From: Flectobacillus major DSM 103
GTDB taxonomy: Bacteria; Bacteroidota; Bacteroidia; Cytophagales; Spirosomataceae
NCBI RefSeq assembly: GCF_000427405.1
Contig: NZ_KE386491.1
Coordinates: forward strand, 3,729,812-3,793,811
Length of the DNA stretch: 64,000 bases
Direction of reading: 5' to 3'
Part shown: positions 28,201 to 36,710 of the stretch, piece by piece
Numbering within the stretch: the stretch's first letter is position 1
Layout of the letters: every line of letters starts with the position of its first letter
The notes under the pieces: model-generated
Databases searched by the model: none
What the model was told of the DNA's origin: nothing
What the model saw: only the letters and a program-made list of their open reading frames with translations
Made by a program: the position numbers and the translations under genes

Positions 28201-28643
28201 AGGGTATTTTTGAGCAGAGAACGTCGGTTAATAACCTTTTCAGAAAGAGCTTCAGGATATGAAACAATGATAATACCTTCAGATTTGGGGTTATTGTTGA
28301 GCTTATTTAATACCTCGGCACGCATCAAAACATTGGCATTGTCGATATCTTCGTACTGATAAGCCTTTTTGTAAGACATTGGAAAAAGTAGGGGTATTTC
28401 GTCGCCAAGCAAACTTTGTAAGTCGTTGATGAAATAGGCAGCTTCTTCACGGTCGGGCAAAATGAATAAATGCGACTGACTGGTATTTTGGAGGTATAAC
28501 GATGCGGCCAAAATAGCGTCCAAACTTCCCATTAATCCTTTAACTTGAATATGTGGATATTGAGAAATAGACTTGAGTTGCTCCGAAATCATTTGCACAA
28601 AACTGTCTTCACGGTAGAGCTTTAGGAAATCTTTAACGAGCAT
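25278..28643 (-). CDS. mfd: Transcription-repair coupling factor
   Basis: 1121 residues. Mfd displaces RNA polymerase stalled at lesions and recruits UvrA. The N-terminal UvrB-like part includes FVFEAGQFSIRGGIIDVF. The RNAP-interacting domain has LKSLQVGDYVTHVDYGIGRF (~445-465). The helicase part has Walker A GDVGFGKTEVAIRAAF (~588-603), motif II as DEEQKFGVK (~690), LTATPIPRTLHFSLMGARD, and motif VI QMRGRVGRSNKKAFCYL. The C-terminal TRCF domain ends in ...INAILTNIIAR. The 62-nt gap to the stem-loop upstream suggests independent transcription. Confidence 0.97.
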   Translation of the reverse strand: MLVKDFLKLYREDSFVQMISEQLKSISQYPHIQVKGLMGSLDAILAASLYLQNTSQSHLFILPDREEAAYFINDLQSLLGDEIPLLFPMSYKKAYQYEDIDNANVLMRAEVLNKLNNNPKSEGIIIVSYPEALSEKVINRRSLLKNTLTVSINEKLDTAFLAEMLSSYDFEKTDFVFEAGQFSIRGGIIDVFSYANELPYRIDLFGDEVESIRTFDPETQLSVESVSRINIIPDVQTKLIQETREPFLSFFPENTRLWFKDVEMTLEIVEKCFEKVETNLQQILARSGGIQVVSDPNQLFETRKSFLNQIKTFGTVEFGKRFYFKTGTEKLLYQAKVQPSFNKDFKRLADNLREHQGFHFTNIISSESHRQLERLTTIFEEIDQNVRFQPLNISLREGFIDEQNKITCYTDHQIFDRFHRFREKSKYSKSKALTLKELKSLQVGDYVTHVDYGIGRFAGLDKVTVGQSEQEAIRLIFRDNDVLMVSIHSLHKISKYSGREGGPPTMSKLGSPEWENKKSRVKKQVQDIAKELIALYAQRRMAKGFAFSPDSFLQAELESSFIYEDTPDQAKATADVKADMEKPNPMDRLVCGDVGFGKTEVAIRAAFKAVADSKQVAILVPTTVLAMQHFRTFRDRLEHFPCRVEYINRFKSTQQIKETLKRVANGQTDILIGTHRIVNKDVLFKNLGLMIIDEEQKFGVKVKDRLKEMRVNIDVLTLTATPIPRTLHFSLMGARDLSVIATPPPNRQPVTTELHVFNDILIRDAVSYELKRGGQVYFVHNRVGELESIANTILRLVPDAKIGIAHGQMDGEKLEKVMMGFIEGHYDVLVSTNIIESGLDIPNANTMIINHANHFGLSDLHQMRGRVGRSNKKAFCYLLTPALSLLTTDARKRLGALEEFSDLGDGFKVAMRDLDIRGAGNLLGAEQSGFITDLGYEMYHKILDEAVQELKENEFRALFEQDLSETAQKLKVDCQIETDLQVLIPEQYVSSISERLSLYTQLDDMKSEEDLQNFQKSVLDRFGPIPPEVNDMIDIVRVRWKAEMLGIEKILLKNNNLKCFFVSSQNERYYKSAVFGKILDYIKVNSKKCSMKEAKGRIMLIFEKITSIDELNAILTNIIAR

Positions 28644-28683
28644 GATTTAAGGAAATAAGAAAGTATGAAAGACAAAACACCAT

Positions 28684-28728
28684 TAGCCACAAAGACCCAA
28701 ATACCGAATATTTGAGTCTTTGTGGCTA
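28684..28728 (-). terminator. Stem-loop after the PD40-OmpA gene
   Basis: TAGCCACAAAGAC (28684-28696) pairs with GTCTTTGTGGCTA (28716-28728); ATA/TAT arms extend the stem. It lies between the OmpA-type gene's stop (28769) and mfd. The T run after it is weak, so a terminator is probable but not certain. Confidence 0.65.
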
Positions 28729-28768
28729 TGTATATTACAAAAATAACGGGAAAAAGCGGGAAAAAGTT

Positions 28769-30409
28769 TTAATTCTTCAAAATCTCAAATTCTACCCGTC
28801 GGTTAATGGCCTGATTTTCGGGAGTATCGTTTGCTACTTTTGGCCTGTTTTTGCCATATCCTTTGGCAGTGATGCGTTCGGGGGCAATACCACGGCCAAG
28901 TAGGTAGGTGCGTACAATATCGGCTCGCTCTTGCGAAAGGCGGTTATTGATTTCGTCTGTGCCTACGTTGTCTGTATGTCCACTGATTTCGGTGGTAATA
29001 CGACTATTAGTTTTGAGAAAATCAGCAATACGATTTAGCTCTGGATAAGACTCAGGACGAAGAGCTGCTTTTCCAAACTCGAAGAAGATGTTATTCATTG
29101 TTACTTTTGTACCTGCCTCAATAGGAGCTACAGCTATATCTTTACCTTCTATTTCAAGGTATTTACCATTGATTTTACTGAGGTCGATATTTTGCGAGCT
29201 ACCCACATATCCTTCTATTTGTGTGGTAATACCATAGTTTTTGCCATAAGGCAATACAATTTTGTAAATACCACTAATAGGGTCGGGGCTGGCTTGGCCA
29301 AGTTCTTTTCCTGTAGTTAAATCTTCATAAATAATTTTGGCATTTTTAGGTACTTTACCTGTTTTGCTATCTATCAGTTTTCCCGAAACTAATACCACTG
29401 GGTCTGATTTGGTATTTTCAGGCTTGTCTGCAGGTTTTTTACTAGCCAAAATAGAAGGGTTGTTGGCTGGTTGAGCCTGAATGGGGCTGCTCTGCGAAAC
29501 ATCTAGTTTAAGGCGGAAAATATCTTTTTTGCCAAGCGACCCTTTGCCAGAAATAAAATAAGCATAATCGCCAGAAGCAGGAATGGTATAATAAGCGTCA
29601 TATTCCTCGGTATTGATAGGTTCACCAATATTTTGAGGTTCAGTCCAATGAATCCACGTATCGTCTTTTCTCTTAGCAACATAAATATCATTACTACCCT
29701 TGCCCCCTTCACGATTGCTTGAGAAATAGAGTGTTTTGCCGTCGGCAGCTAGGAAAGGGGTGGTTTCGGTACTATTGGTATTGATGTCATCGCCAAGATT
29801 CATTGGAGTAGACCAAGTGCCATCATTTTCAAGGAAAGAAGCATAAATATCGTCTTCATCTGAGTTCTTTTTTTCGGAAAAAGCCATTAATAAAACCTTT
29901 CCATCGGCCGATAGAAAGCCATATTCGTTTTTCCCACGACTCAAACGTTCATATTTAGGCACGTCTATTTTTTTGGGAACACTCCAGCCCGTTTCAGTTT
30001 TTTTGGCAATCGAAAAACCACGAGTTTCATACTGGCCATTTACATAAGACCCCTTTACCAAGATGGTTTGGCCATCGGGCGAAATACTCAGAATACTGTT
30101 ATATTGGTCTCGATTAAGGGTTTCGGGCATTCGGCGAGCGTTGGTCCATGCCCCCATTGTGTTTTCCGAAAACCAAATGTCTTGTGAACCCGCAATTTGT
30201 TCAGAGCCATTGACACCGTACTTATTTTGAGGGTGATTTTTGCGACCAAAATAAAGGGTTTTTCCATCAGGAGCCATCACAGGGTTCAGTTCAGAATATT
30301 CGGTATTAACCGCCGTACCAAGGTTTTCGGGTTTGTTTTGAGCGAGAATATCGGTCATCGAAACCGTGCCAACCAGAAGGTAAGCGAGTATGTTGTTATG
30401 GTTTTTCAT
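28769..30409 (-). CDS. PD40 / regulatory-like / OmpA_C envelope protein (PorE-like architecture)
   Basis: About 546 residues from ATG 30407-30409; the frame opens 15 codons earlier without a signal. The signal peptide is HNNILAYLLVGTVSMTDILAQ. Next are WD40-like PD40 repeats (NPVMAPDGKTLYFGRK, SISPDGQTILVKGS, FLSADGKVLLMAFSE, FLAADGKTLYFSSNREGGKG, SNDIYVAKRK). A carboxypeptidase-regulatory-like domain (~345-420, VSGKLIDSKTGKVPKNAK) follows, then an OmpA_C domain (NNIFFEFGKAALRPESY, SGHTDNVGTDEINN, INRRVEFEILKN). The order beta-propeller, CRD, OmpA is that of PorE of the type IX secretion system. With a GldJ-like gene 5 kb away this is suggestive but not proof. Confidence 0.83.
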   Translation of the reverse strand: MKNHNNILAYLLVGTVSMTDILAQNKPENLGTAVNTEYSELNPVMAPDGKTLYFGRKNHPQNKYGVNGSEQIAGSQDIWFSENTMGAWTNARRMPETLNRDQYNSILSISPDGQTILVKGSYVNGQYETRGFSIAKKTETGWSVPKKIDVPKYERLSRGKNEYGFLSADGKVLLMAFSEKKNSDEDDIYASFLENDGTWSTPMNLGDDINTNSTETTPFLAADGKTLYFSSNREGGKGSNDIYVAKRKDDTWIHWTEPQNIGEPINTEEYDAYYTIPASGDYAYFISGKGSLGKKDIFRLKLDVSQSSPIQAQPANNPSILASKKPADKPENTKSDPVVLVSGKLIDSKTGKVPKNAKIIYEDLTTGKELGQASPDPISGIYKIVLPYGKNYGITTQIEGYVGSSQNIDLSKINGKYLEIEGKDIAVAPIEAGTKVTMNNIFFEFGKAALRPESYPELNRIADFLKTNSRITTEISGHTDNVGTDEINNRLSQERADIVRTYLLGRGIAPERITAKGYGKNRPKVANDTPENQAINRRVEFEILKN

Positions 30410-30478
30410 TCCAAAAATAGCGTGCTTGAATAACGAATGATTAATATTAGGCAAAACGAATAGGCGTAAAAAAGATTG

Positions 30479-31060
30479 TTAGGCTTTATCAATCCACTTA
30501 CCAACAGGGAAATCTGGGTAGTCGGCTTGTTCCATTCTATTGAGTAAGCTTTCAAAATTATCATCAATAAAAAGCATATCGAGGTTTACTTGTTTCAAGA
30601 AACCCTCCTCAACCATCTTGGCCATCATTTGAATAAGTGGGTCAAAAAAGCCATTGACATTCAATAAGCCTACAGGCATTTGATGGAGGCTGAGTTGCTT
30701 CCAAGTAAGTATTTCAAAAAGCTCGTCGAGTGTACCCCAGCCACCAGGCAAAGCAACAACGCCATCCGAAATTTTGGCCATTAATTGTTTGCGTTCGTGC
30801 ATCGTTTCTACCACATGCGTTTCGGTAAGACCAGTATGTTGTACCTCCCACTTTTCCATAAATGATGGAATCACACCTATCACCTTACCCTTATTGGCTA
30901 ACACCGCATCAGCAATCGTACCCATGATACCAACGCTTCCAGCACCATAAACTAATGTTTTATCTTTATCTGCTAATGTTTTTCCTGCTTGGGTAGCAGT
31001 ATTTTTATAAATTTCATTGAAGCCTAACGACGAGCCGCAATACACTAAAATATTTTTCAT
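30479..31060 (-). CDS. LOG-family (TIGR00730) nucleoside 5'-monophosphate phosphoribohydrolase
   Basis: 193 residues. The lysine-decarboxylase-like Rossmann signature is ALPGGWGTLDELFEILTWKQ near 103-122; the catalytic Glu and Arg residues lie in the GTxxE and METMHERKQLM parts. The N-terminal VYCGSSLGFN is also characteristic. LOG proteins hydrolyse cytokinin- or nucleotide-type N-glycosidic bonds and are often mislabelled as decarboxylases. It is 78 nt downstream of the epimerase gene on the same strand. Confidence 0.9.
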   Translation of the reverse strand: MKNILVYCGSSLGFNEIYKNTATQAGKTLADKDKTLVYGAGSVGIMGTIADAVLANKGKVIGVIPSFMEKWEVQHTGLTETHVVETMHERKQLMAKISDGVVALPGGWGTLDELFEILTWKQLSLHQMPVGLLNVNGFFDPLIQMMAKMVEEGFLKQVNLDMLFIDDNFESLLNRMEQADYPDFPVGKWIDKA

Positions 31061-31137
31061 GCTGAAAAGTTTGTGTGACTAAATTGAATAATATATTAAG
31101 AAACACAAAATAAGCTCTTTTCTGGAAAGTGTAGAAA

Positions 31138-32049
31138 TCAATGCGATAAAATATCGTTAAGTGCCAATGATAGGTCTTCAAATTGGTACACAAAGTCGGT
31201 CTCTTTTTTGATACGATTATTAAGTACATAATTACCTCCTAGTACCAAACAGGCTAGTTCTCCAAATACTAGCTTTAATGCAAAAGCAGGTACATTGGGA
31301 AGCCATAATGGACGTTTTAATACCTGTGCAGATAATCGAGTGAGCGTTCGGTTGGTTGCTGGGTTAGGAGCTACTGCATTATATATTCCCTTCATTTGTT
31401 CATCAAACAGCGATTTGATAAATAATTTACACAAATCATCAATATGAATCCATGACTGAAATTGCTTGCCAGTACCAAGTGCCGCTCCAACGCCCCACTT
31501 AATTGGAAGGGTGATTTTGGGCAATGCTCCTCCTTGATTGCTCAGTACAATACCTATTCTAAGTTTGGTAGTACGAATGCCCAAAGTTGCTATTGTATCG
31601 GCTGAGGCTTCCCAAGCAAGCGTACATGTGGCCACAAAATCATGACCATGTGGGTATTCTTCCGAGATACGCTCCTCGCCAGTATCAGCTCCATAATAGC
31701 CAATACCCGAAGCCGACACAAACGCCTTGATATGATGCTTGAGTGAACCAAGCTTTTTAGCAATAAGCTCAATGGAGGCTGTCCGTGAAAAGATGATTTC
31801 TTGTTTTCGGGCGTCTGTCCAAGGCTTATCAGCAATACCAGCTCCTGCCAAATGAACCAAATAGTCGGCCTGAAGTAAAGCCTCGTCGTCGATGATTCCT
31901 TTGGCTATATCCCAATGATAGGTTTTTACTTGCGTATTGGTATTAGTAGGAGTACGACTTAGGTGCGAAACCGTATGACCTTGAGCTATTAGTAGGGCTG
32001 TTAAACGGCTGCCTACAAGTCCAGTACCACCTGTAATGAGTATATTCAT
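31138..32049 (-). CDS. TIGR01777-family NAD-dependent epimerase (YfcH-like)
   Basis: About 303 residues from the ATG at 32047-32049, which gives MNILITGGTGLVGSRLTALL; 26 extra codons upstream look like non-coding sequence. The NAD site is GGTGLVGSR (~7-15). The short-chain dehydrogenase core includes SASGIGYYGADTGEE. LRIGIVLSNQGGALPKI and the C-terminal DUF1731 part (LPNVPAFALKLVFGELACLV, GGNYVLNNR) are typical. The reaction is not known for this family. Upstream is a 463-bp regulatory region with two inverted operator-like sites. Confidence 0.9.
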   Translation of the reverse strand: MNILITGGTGLVGSRLTALLIAQGHTVSHLSRTPTNTNTQVKTYHWDIAKGIIDDEALLQADYLVHLAGAGIADKPWTDARKQEIIFSRTASIELIAKKLGSLKHHIKAFVSASGIGYYGADTGEERISEEYPHGHDFVATCTLAWEASADTIATLGIRTTKLRIGIVLSNQGGALPKITLPIKWGVGAALGTGKQFQSWIHIDDLCKLFIKSLFDEQMKGIYNAVAPNPATNRTLTRLSAQVLKRPLWLPNVPAFALKLVFGELACLVLGGNYVLNNRIKKETDFVYQFEDLSLALNDILSH

Positions 32050-32139
32050 GATTGAAAGGGTTGTTTTTAAGATAACAATATCATTAGCTAAGAGTTTGAG
32101 CGAAATGTAATAAATATTGATTTTCAATAAGTTATATTT

Positions 32140-32328
32140 CGATTAAACGTTCAGTCGAGTATTTGATAAAGATTTCTATCAATAGGCCTTTGGCCAATGC
32201 CGTTAAAACAGACAATGCTCTATTCTTCATGAAGCTAAAGGTACTTTAGGTGAGGGTAATATGCCTATAAAATATATCATAAATAGCGTTATTTCGATTG
32301 ATTTATTATAGAATGAACGTTTGGTCGG
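32140..32328. promoter_or_regulatory. Two opposed TetR-type operator-like sites in a 463-bp intergenic region
   Basis: The intergenic stretch 32050-32512 contains CGATTAAACGTTCAGTCG (32140-32157) and, inverted, GAATGAACGTTTGGTCG (32311-32327; complement CGACCAAACGTTCATTC). They share CGA-YY-AAACGTTCA-KTC and are themselves partial dyads. A third dyad, TAGGTTAAACCTA (32360-32372), lies nearby. They sit between the divergent epimerase and acyltransferase genes, so a single repressor could control both. I see no gene in this stretch. The AAACGTTC core is typical of TetR-family operators in general, but the regulator is unknown. Confidence 0.4.
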
Positions 32329-32512
32329 TATATATTTTATTTGTCTTTAGATGGCAAAATAGGTTAAACCTAACAAGTTGTAGAATTGCTTCAATTTGCT
32401 AAAGCCATATAATTTTATCAAAAAAATATCTATCTTCGATTTTGGGATAAGTGCCCAGACAGGTTATAGGGTTATCCAAATAGATTCATCTCAAAACTGC
32501 TAATTAAAAAAA

Positions 32513-33319
32513 ATGAAGCTGCATATCAAGAGTTTTTTATCTATGTTTGATGTTTTTGGTATTTTGGAAAGAGACCCATTTGGCAATTCCATGATAGTAA
32601 AAAGAATCATCATGTTTGTATTAGGTTGGATTACTTATGGGCGGTTGCGGGTATATAACAAAACCCGAATTTCGGGTACAGAACATTTAGAAAATTTACC
32701 ACAAACAGGCGTATTATTTCTATCCAACCATCAAACCTATTTCATGGATGTAATATGTTTGTATCATGTTTTCTTTAGTGTAAAATGGGGCTTTCGTAAT
32801 TCGATTAATTTCCCAGTATATTTGTTGGCCCCTAGGTCACGACTATTTTATGTAGCGGCTTCCGAAACGATGAAAGAAGGAGGTTTGTTGCCACGTATTT
32901 TCTCGCAGGCTGGAGCTATTTTGGTGAATCGCTCGTGGCGAGCCAAAGGGCAGAATGTACAAAGAGAGGTAGATTCTTCGGCCAATGACAAAGTTGGAAA
33001 AGGATTAAAATATGGCTGGGTTGTTAGCTTTCCGCAAGGAACAACCACTCCTTACGCCCCACTTCGTAAAGGAACGGCTCATTTAATCAAGGCTCATAAC
33101 CCTATTGTTGTGCCTGTTGTAATTAACGGTTTTAGAAGGGCTTTTGATAAAAAAGGATTGCTTTTCAAAAAACGTAATACAACGCTGTCTGTAACATTTA
33201 AAGCTCCTATCAGGTTTGACCCAGATATGTCTACCGACGAAATTATGCACATATTAAGAGAACAAATAGAACAGCGTATTCCTGTTGAAAAATTGAAATG
33301 GAGACACGAAGAATCGTAA
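32513..33319 (+). CDS. PlsC-like lysophospholipid acyltransferase (1-acyl-G3P acyltransferase family)
   Basis: 268 residues. Motif I is LSNHQTYFMDVICLY: the His and Asp are separated by five residues (HX5D), not the usual four. Motif III reads FPQGTTTPYAPLRKGTAHL instead of the FPEGTR form. LVNRSWRAKGQNVQRE and VPVVINGFRRAF occupy the positions of the other motifs. One hydrophobic segment near the N terminus (IIMFVLGWITYG, ~24-36) probably anchors the protein. It sits 4 nt upstream of recO and is likely cotranscribed with it. Function is by family; the altered motifs make the acceptor uncertain. Confidence 0.82.
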   Translation: MKLHIKSFLSMFDVFGILERDPFGNSMIVKRIIMFVLGWITYGRLRVYNKTRISGTEHLENLPQTGVLFLSNHQTYFMDVICLYHVFFSVKWGFRNSINFPVYLLAPRSRLFYVAASETMKEGGLLPRIFSQAGAILVNRSWRAKGQNVQREVDSSANDKVGKGLKYGWVVSFPQGTTTPYAPLRKGTAHLIKAHNPIVVPVVINGFRRAFDKKGLLFKKRNTTLSVTFKAPIRFDPDMSTDEIMHILREQIEQRIPVEKLKWRHEES

Positions 33320-33323
33320 TGGT

Positions 33324-34010
33324 ATGTTGAATAAATCAAAGGGAATAGTTATCAATTATGTAAAGTATAAAGAAACGTCTATTATCGTGAAGATTTATAC
33401 TGAAGAGTTTGGTATTCAGACCTATATCGAAAATGGTGTGAGAAGCTCAAGGTCGAAGAATAAAATTGCGTTGTTTCAGCCTTTAACTCTCTTAGATTTG
33501 GTGATTTATCATAAAGAAGGAAAGGATATTCAACGTATTGCCGAAATAAAATGTAATCATCCTTTCCATGAAATTCCGTATCAAATAGCCAAGTCTTCTA
33601 TTGCCATGTTTATTACTGAAATACTGGTAAAAACCCTGAAAGAGGAAATGGCCAATAAGCAATTATTTGCTTTTGTGAATGATTCGATTGTGTGGCTTGA
33701 TGAAGCCAAAGATCATTTTCAAAATTTCCATTTACAGTTTTTACTGAAGCTGTCGGCGTATCTAGGCTTTCTGCCTGAAACAGCTCAAGAAATGGCCGAT
33801 GAATTAGCTTTACACGGACTGACCATCCAAGACAAGTCTGTTGTTATTGCTATCGAATCGCTATTGGTATCAGAATATGACAGGCCTCCCCTATTAACAC
33901 TTACTCAGCGAAATACTATTTTGGCAATAACGCTCCAATGGTTTCATTTGCACATAGAGTCGATGGGCGAAATAAAGTCTTTGGCGGTATTGAAGGAGAC
34001 TCTCCATTAG
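33324..34010 (+). CDS. recO: DNA repair protein RecO
   Basis: 228 residues. RecO loads RecA with RecF and RecR and anneals SSB-coated strands. The N-terminal OB fold is typical ([54 protein letters not shown]), with the helical middle part ([30 protein letters not shown]). No zinc-finger cysteines are visible, as often in Bacteroidota RecO. The gene starts 4 nt after the acyltransferase and its 3' end overlaps the convergent lptB gene by 4 nt. Confidence 0.93.
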   Translation: MLNKSKGIVINYVKYKETSIIVKIYTEEFGIQTYIENGVRSSRSKNKIALFQPLTLLDLVIYHKEGKDIQRIAEIKCNHPFHEIPYQIAKSSIAMFITEILVKTLKEEMANKQLFAFVNDSIVWLDEAKDHFQNFHLQFLLKLSAYLGFLPETAQEMADELALHGLTIQDKSVVIAIESLLVSEYDRPPLLTLTQRNTILAITLQWFHLHIESMGEIKSLAVLKETLH

Positions 34011-34738
34011 ATTTTTCTTTTTAGCTCAAAATGTTTCCCTAAGTAAAGTCTTCTTACTTGTTCGTCATCGGCCAATTCTTGTGGAGTGCCTGCCTTGAGG
34101 ATTTTTCCTTCAAAAAGTAAATAGGCACGGTCGGTAATCGACAAGGTTTCGTCGACATTGTGGTCGGTAATAAGAATACCGATATTACGAAATTTTAGCT
34201 TAGCCACAATACCTTGAATTTCTTCAACAGCAATAGGGTCAACTCCCGCAAAGGGTTCGTCCAACAAAATAAATTTAGGGTCTACAGCCAAAGCCCGAGC
34301 AATTTCGGTACGCCGCCGCTCGCCCCCCGACAATACTTGACCCAAGTTTTTTCTTACATGAGTTAGCGAAAACTCTTCTAAGAGTTGTTCGGTTTTCTCT
34401 TTTTGTTCTTTCTTCGAAAGACTTGTCATTTCCAAAACAGCTAAGATATTCTCTTCTACCGAGAGGGTTCTAAATACCGATGCTTCTTGAGCCAAATAGC
34501 CTATACCTAGCCTAGCACGTTTATACATGGGTAGGTCGGTTACATCTATATCGTCGAGGTAAACTTTGCCAGAGTTGGGTTTTACTAAGCCAGTAGCCAT
34601 ATAAAACGACGTTGTTTTGCCTGCTCCATTGGGGCCAAGCAAGCCTACAATTTCGCCTTGTGCTACTTGATAACTTACGTTGTTGTTGACCAAACGCTGT
34701 CCGTATTTCTTAACTAAATTCTCTGTTCTGAGTATCAT
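34007..34738 (-). CDS. lptB: LPS export ABC transporter ATP-binding protein
   Basis: 243 residues. LptB powers the LptBFG complex that extracts lipopolysaccharide from the inner membrane. Walker [19 protein letters not shown] (~35-52), Q-loop region [18 protein letters not shown] signature [15 protein letters not shown] (~137-151), Walker [20 protein letters not shown] (~157-175), and the switch histidine in [11 protein letters not shown] (~190). Strong overall LptB/YhbG character. LptF and LptG are elsewhere. Its start codon lies about 250 nt inside... upstream of the recJ stop side (34774), so recJ and lptB could be cotranscribed (35-nt gap). Confidence 0.93.
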   Translation of the reverse strand: MILRTENLVKKYGQRLVNNNVSYQVAQGEIVGLLGPNGAGKTTSFYMATGLVKPNSGKVYLDDIDVTDLPMYKRARLGIGYLAQEASVFRTLSVEENILAVLEMTSLSKKEQKEKTEQLLEEFSLTHVRKNLGQVLSGGERRRTEIARALAVDPKFILLDEPFAGVDPIAVEEIQGIVAKLKFRNIGILITDHNVDETLSITDRAYLLFEGKILKAGTPQELADDEQVRRLYLGKHFELKRKI

Positions 34739-34773
34739 ATTTTGTCTTGGATGGAAATAAAATCATATTAACG

Positions 34774-36489
34774 CTAATCGTTGTCAAACTTTATATCTTT
34801 CAACATCAGCTGAAAGCTTTTCTTACCTTGCCACTCGTTGATTTCTATGGTATAGCAAATCGAGAAAGTAGGCGTAGTTTGGAGTCGTTCAAAGAAATCG
34901 TCGACCATACCAAAACCTACGCAGGTAAAGGCAGGAGAGCCTTCTTGATAAGCATTGAATTTAAGATGCTTTTCTTTCATTTTCATGGGCACACCATGAA
35001 TTTTTACATGCTTACTCACAAATACAGGAGTCATATTGAGTGGGCCAAAAGGCGACATCTGACTCATGATTCGGTAGAATTTATCTGTAATAGCCGAAAG
35101 GGGCAAATTCAAATCTACCTCAATCATGGGCGAAAGTTGTTCGGGTAAAATACGCTGTGCTACGATTTCCTCAAATTTTCTACGGAAATTTTCTACTTCC
35201 GAAATCTCCAACGATAATCCAGCAGCAAACGTATGTCCACCAAATTGAATCAAATGTTCGGAACAGGCTTCTATTGCTTCATAAACATCAAACCCTGGTA
35301 CAGACCTAGCAGAACCAGCGGCTTGGCCATGCGATTCGGTAAGAATAATGGTGGGGCGGTGGTATTGCTCGATACAACGGCTTGCCACAATACCAATAAC
35401 CCCTTTATGCCATTTTTCGTTGAATAGAACCGTACTTTTAGCAGAAACAAACGCTTCGTTGGCCGAAATCATTTCGAGGGCTTCGCCTGTAATAGCAGTA
35501 TCAAGTCCTTTGCGGTCGATATTATGTTTACTAATAATTTGGGCAAAATCGGTTGCCTCCTCATCGTTTTCAGATAAAAGAAGGTTAACGGCATCGTAGG
35601 CGTGTTTGATTCTACCAGCTGCGTTAATTCTTGGGCCAAGGCCAAAAACCACTTTGGTAATATCCATTTTACCTTCTAAAGATGCCGACTTAATGAGGGC
35701 TTTCAATCCTGTTCTTGGCAAGGTGTTGAGCTGTTGCAAACCAAAATAAGCCAACACCCGATTCTCGCCAACAATAGGCACAATGTCGCACGAAATACTG
35801 GTTACAACTAAATCCAGATAGGGCAATAGTAAACTTTCTGAAATGTCATGTACTTGGCAATAAGCCTGCAAAAGCTTGAAGCCAACCCCACAGCCCGTTA
35901 GTTCTTTGAAAGGATAGCCACAATCATCTCGCTTGGGGTCTAGTACTGCCACAGCAGGCGGTAGGTCGCTGTCGGGACGGTGGTGGTCACAAATAATAAA
36001 ATCAACGCCATGTTCTTTAGCCCATTGTACCTTATCTGTCGACTTGATTCCACAGTCGAGGCTTACAATGAGTTTAAAGCCATTTTCGTAAGCATATTCA
36101 ATCCCCTTTTGCGAAACGCCATATCCTTCGGTATAGCGGTCGGGTATATAAAACTCAAGATTTTGATAAACATTTTTATGTAAAAAGCCATAGAATGTTG
36201 CTACCGAGGTAGTACCATCGACATCGTAATCGCCATACACCAAAATTTTCTCTTGTCGTTCAATCGCCTCGGTAAGTCTAGCTACAGCCTTATCCATATC
36301 GGCCATAAGGAATGGGTTATGCAATTGGTCTAAACTTGGACGAAAAAAGGTTTTGGCTTCATCAAAAGAAGTAATACCTCGCTGTCCTAGAAGTGTAGCA
36401 ATTTCGGGCGATATCTGGATAGTTCGCACCAATTCTTCTACCGTATTATTGGATGGGTTAGGCTTAAATATCCAACGTTTTTCTACCAT
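34774..36489 (-). CDS. recJ: Single-stranded-DNA-specific exonuclease RecJ
   Basis: About 571 residues from ATG 36487-36489 (MVEKRWIFKPNPS); an ATG seven codons earlier is unlikely. A 5'-3' ssDNA exonuclease of recombination and repair. The DHH motifs: VYGDYDVDGTTSVATFYGF (~83-101), LIVSLDCGIKS, and FIICDHHRPDSDLPPA (~164-179). DHHA1 has LTESHGQAAGSARSVPGFD and QFGGHTFAAGLSLE (~395-455), followed by the OB-type C-terminal domain. A promoter with -33 ATTG and -7 TAACTTTG is visible upstream. Confidence 0.95.
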   Translation of the reverse strand: MVEKRWIFKPNPSNNTVEELVRTIQISPEIATLLGQRGITSFDEAKTFFRPSLDQLHNPFLMADMDKAVARLTEAIERQEKILVYGDYDVDGTTSVATFYGFLHKNVYQNLEFYIPDRYTEGYGVSQKGIEYAYENGFKLIVSLDCGIKSTDKVQWAKEHGVDFIICDHHRPDSDLPPAVAVLDPKRDDCGYPFKELTGCGVGFKLLQAYCQVHDISESLLLPYLDLVVTSISCDIVPIVGENRVLAYFGLQQLNTLPRTGLKALIKSASLEGKMDITKVVFGLGPRINAAGRIKHAYDAVNLLLSENDEEATDFAQIISKHNIDRKGLDTAITGEALEMISANEAFVSAKSTVLFNEKWHKGVIGIVASRCIEQYHRPTIILTESHGQAAGSARSVPGFDVYEAIEACSEHLIQFGGHTFAAGLSLEISEVENFRRKFEEIVAQRILPEQLSPMIEVDLNLPLSAITDKFYRIMSQMSPFGPLNMTPVFVSKHVKIHGVPMKMKEKHLKFNAYQEGSPAFTCVGFGMVDDFFERLQTTPTFSICYTIEINEWQGKKSFQLMLKDIKFDND

Positions 36490-36539
36490 GAAAATATTTT
36501 TATGAATCAAAAATTTCCTTTAAAAATCTAAAGTAGTTA

Positions 36540-36571
36540 CAAAGTTAAACCTTGTTATTTGGCATTTCAAT
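36540..36571 (-). promoter_or_regulatory. Bacteroidota-type promoter of recJ
   Basis: On the minus strand ATTG (complement of CAAT, 36568-36571) is followed by 20 nt and then TAACTTTG (complement of CAAAGTTA, 36540-36547), matching TTTG-N19/21-TANNTTTG with one mismatch in the -33 box. It places the start site about 45 nt before the recJ ATG at 36489. Confidence 0.6.
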
Positions 36572-36710
36572 TAATTAAGCTCTTTTAAAGAAAATTAACG
36601 TTTAGTTAAAAACAATTAGATTGAAGTATATTAGGCAATAAATCGTCGAAAGTCTATACTTTTGCAGAATTTTAATCAACTCTTTCCCACTTCAAAATCA
36701 GATTATTAGC

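Noticed and set aside
31014-31229. 71-codon open frame on the minus strand
   Set aside because: It overlaps the epimerase 3' end and the LOG gene start in another frame, with no family resemblance.
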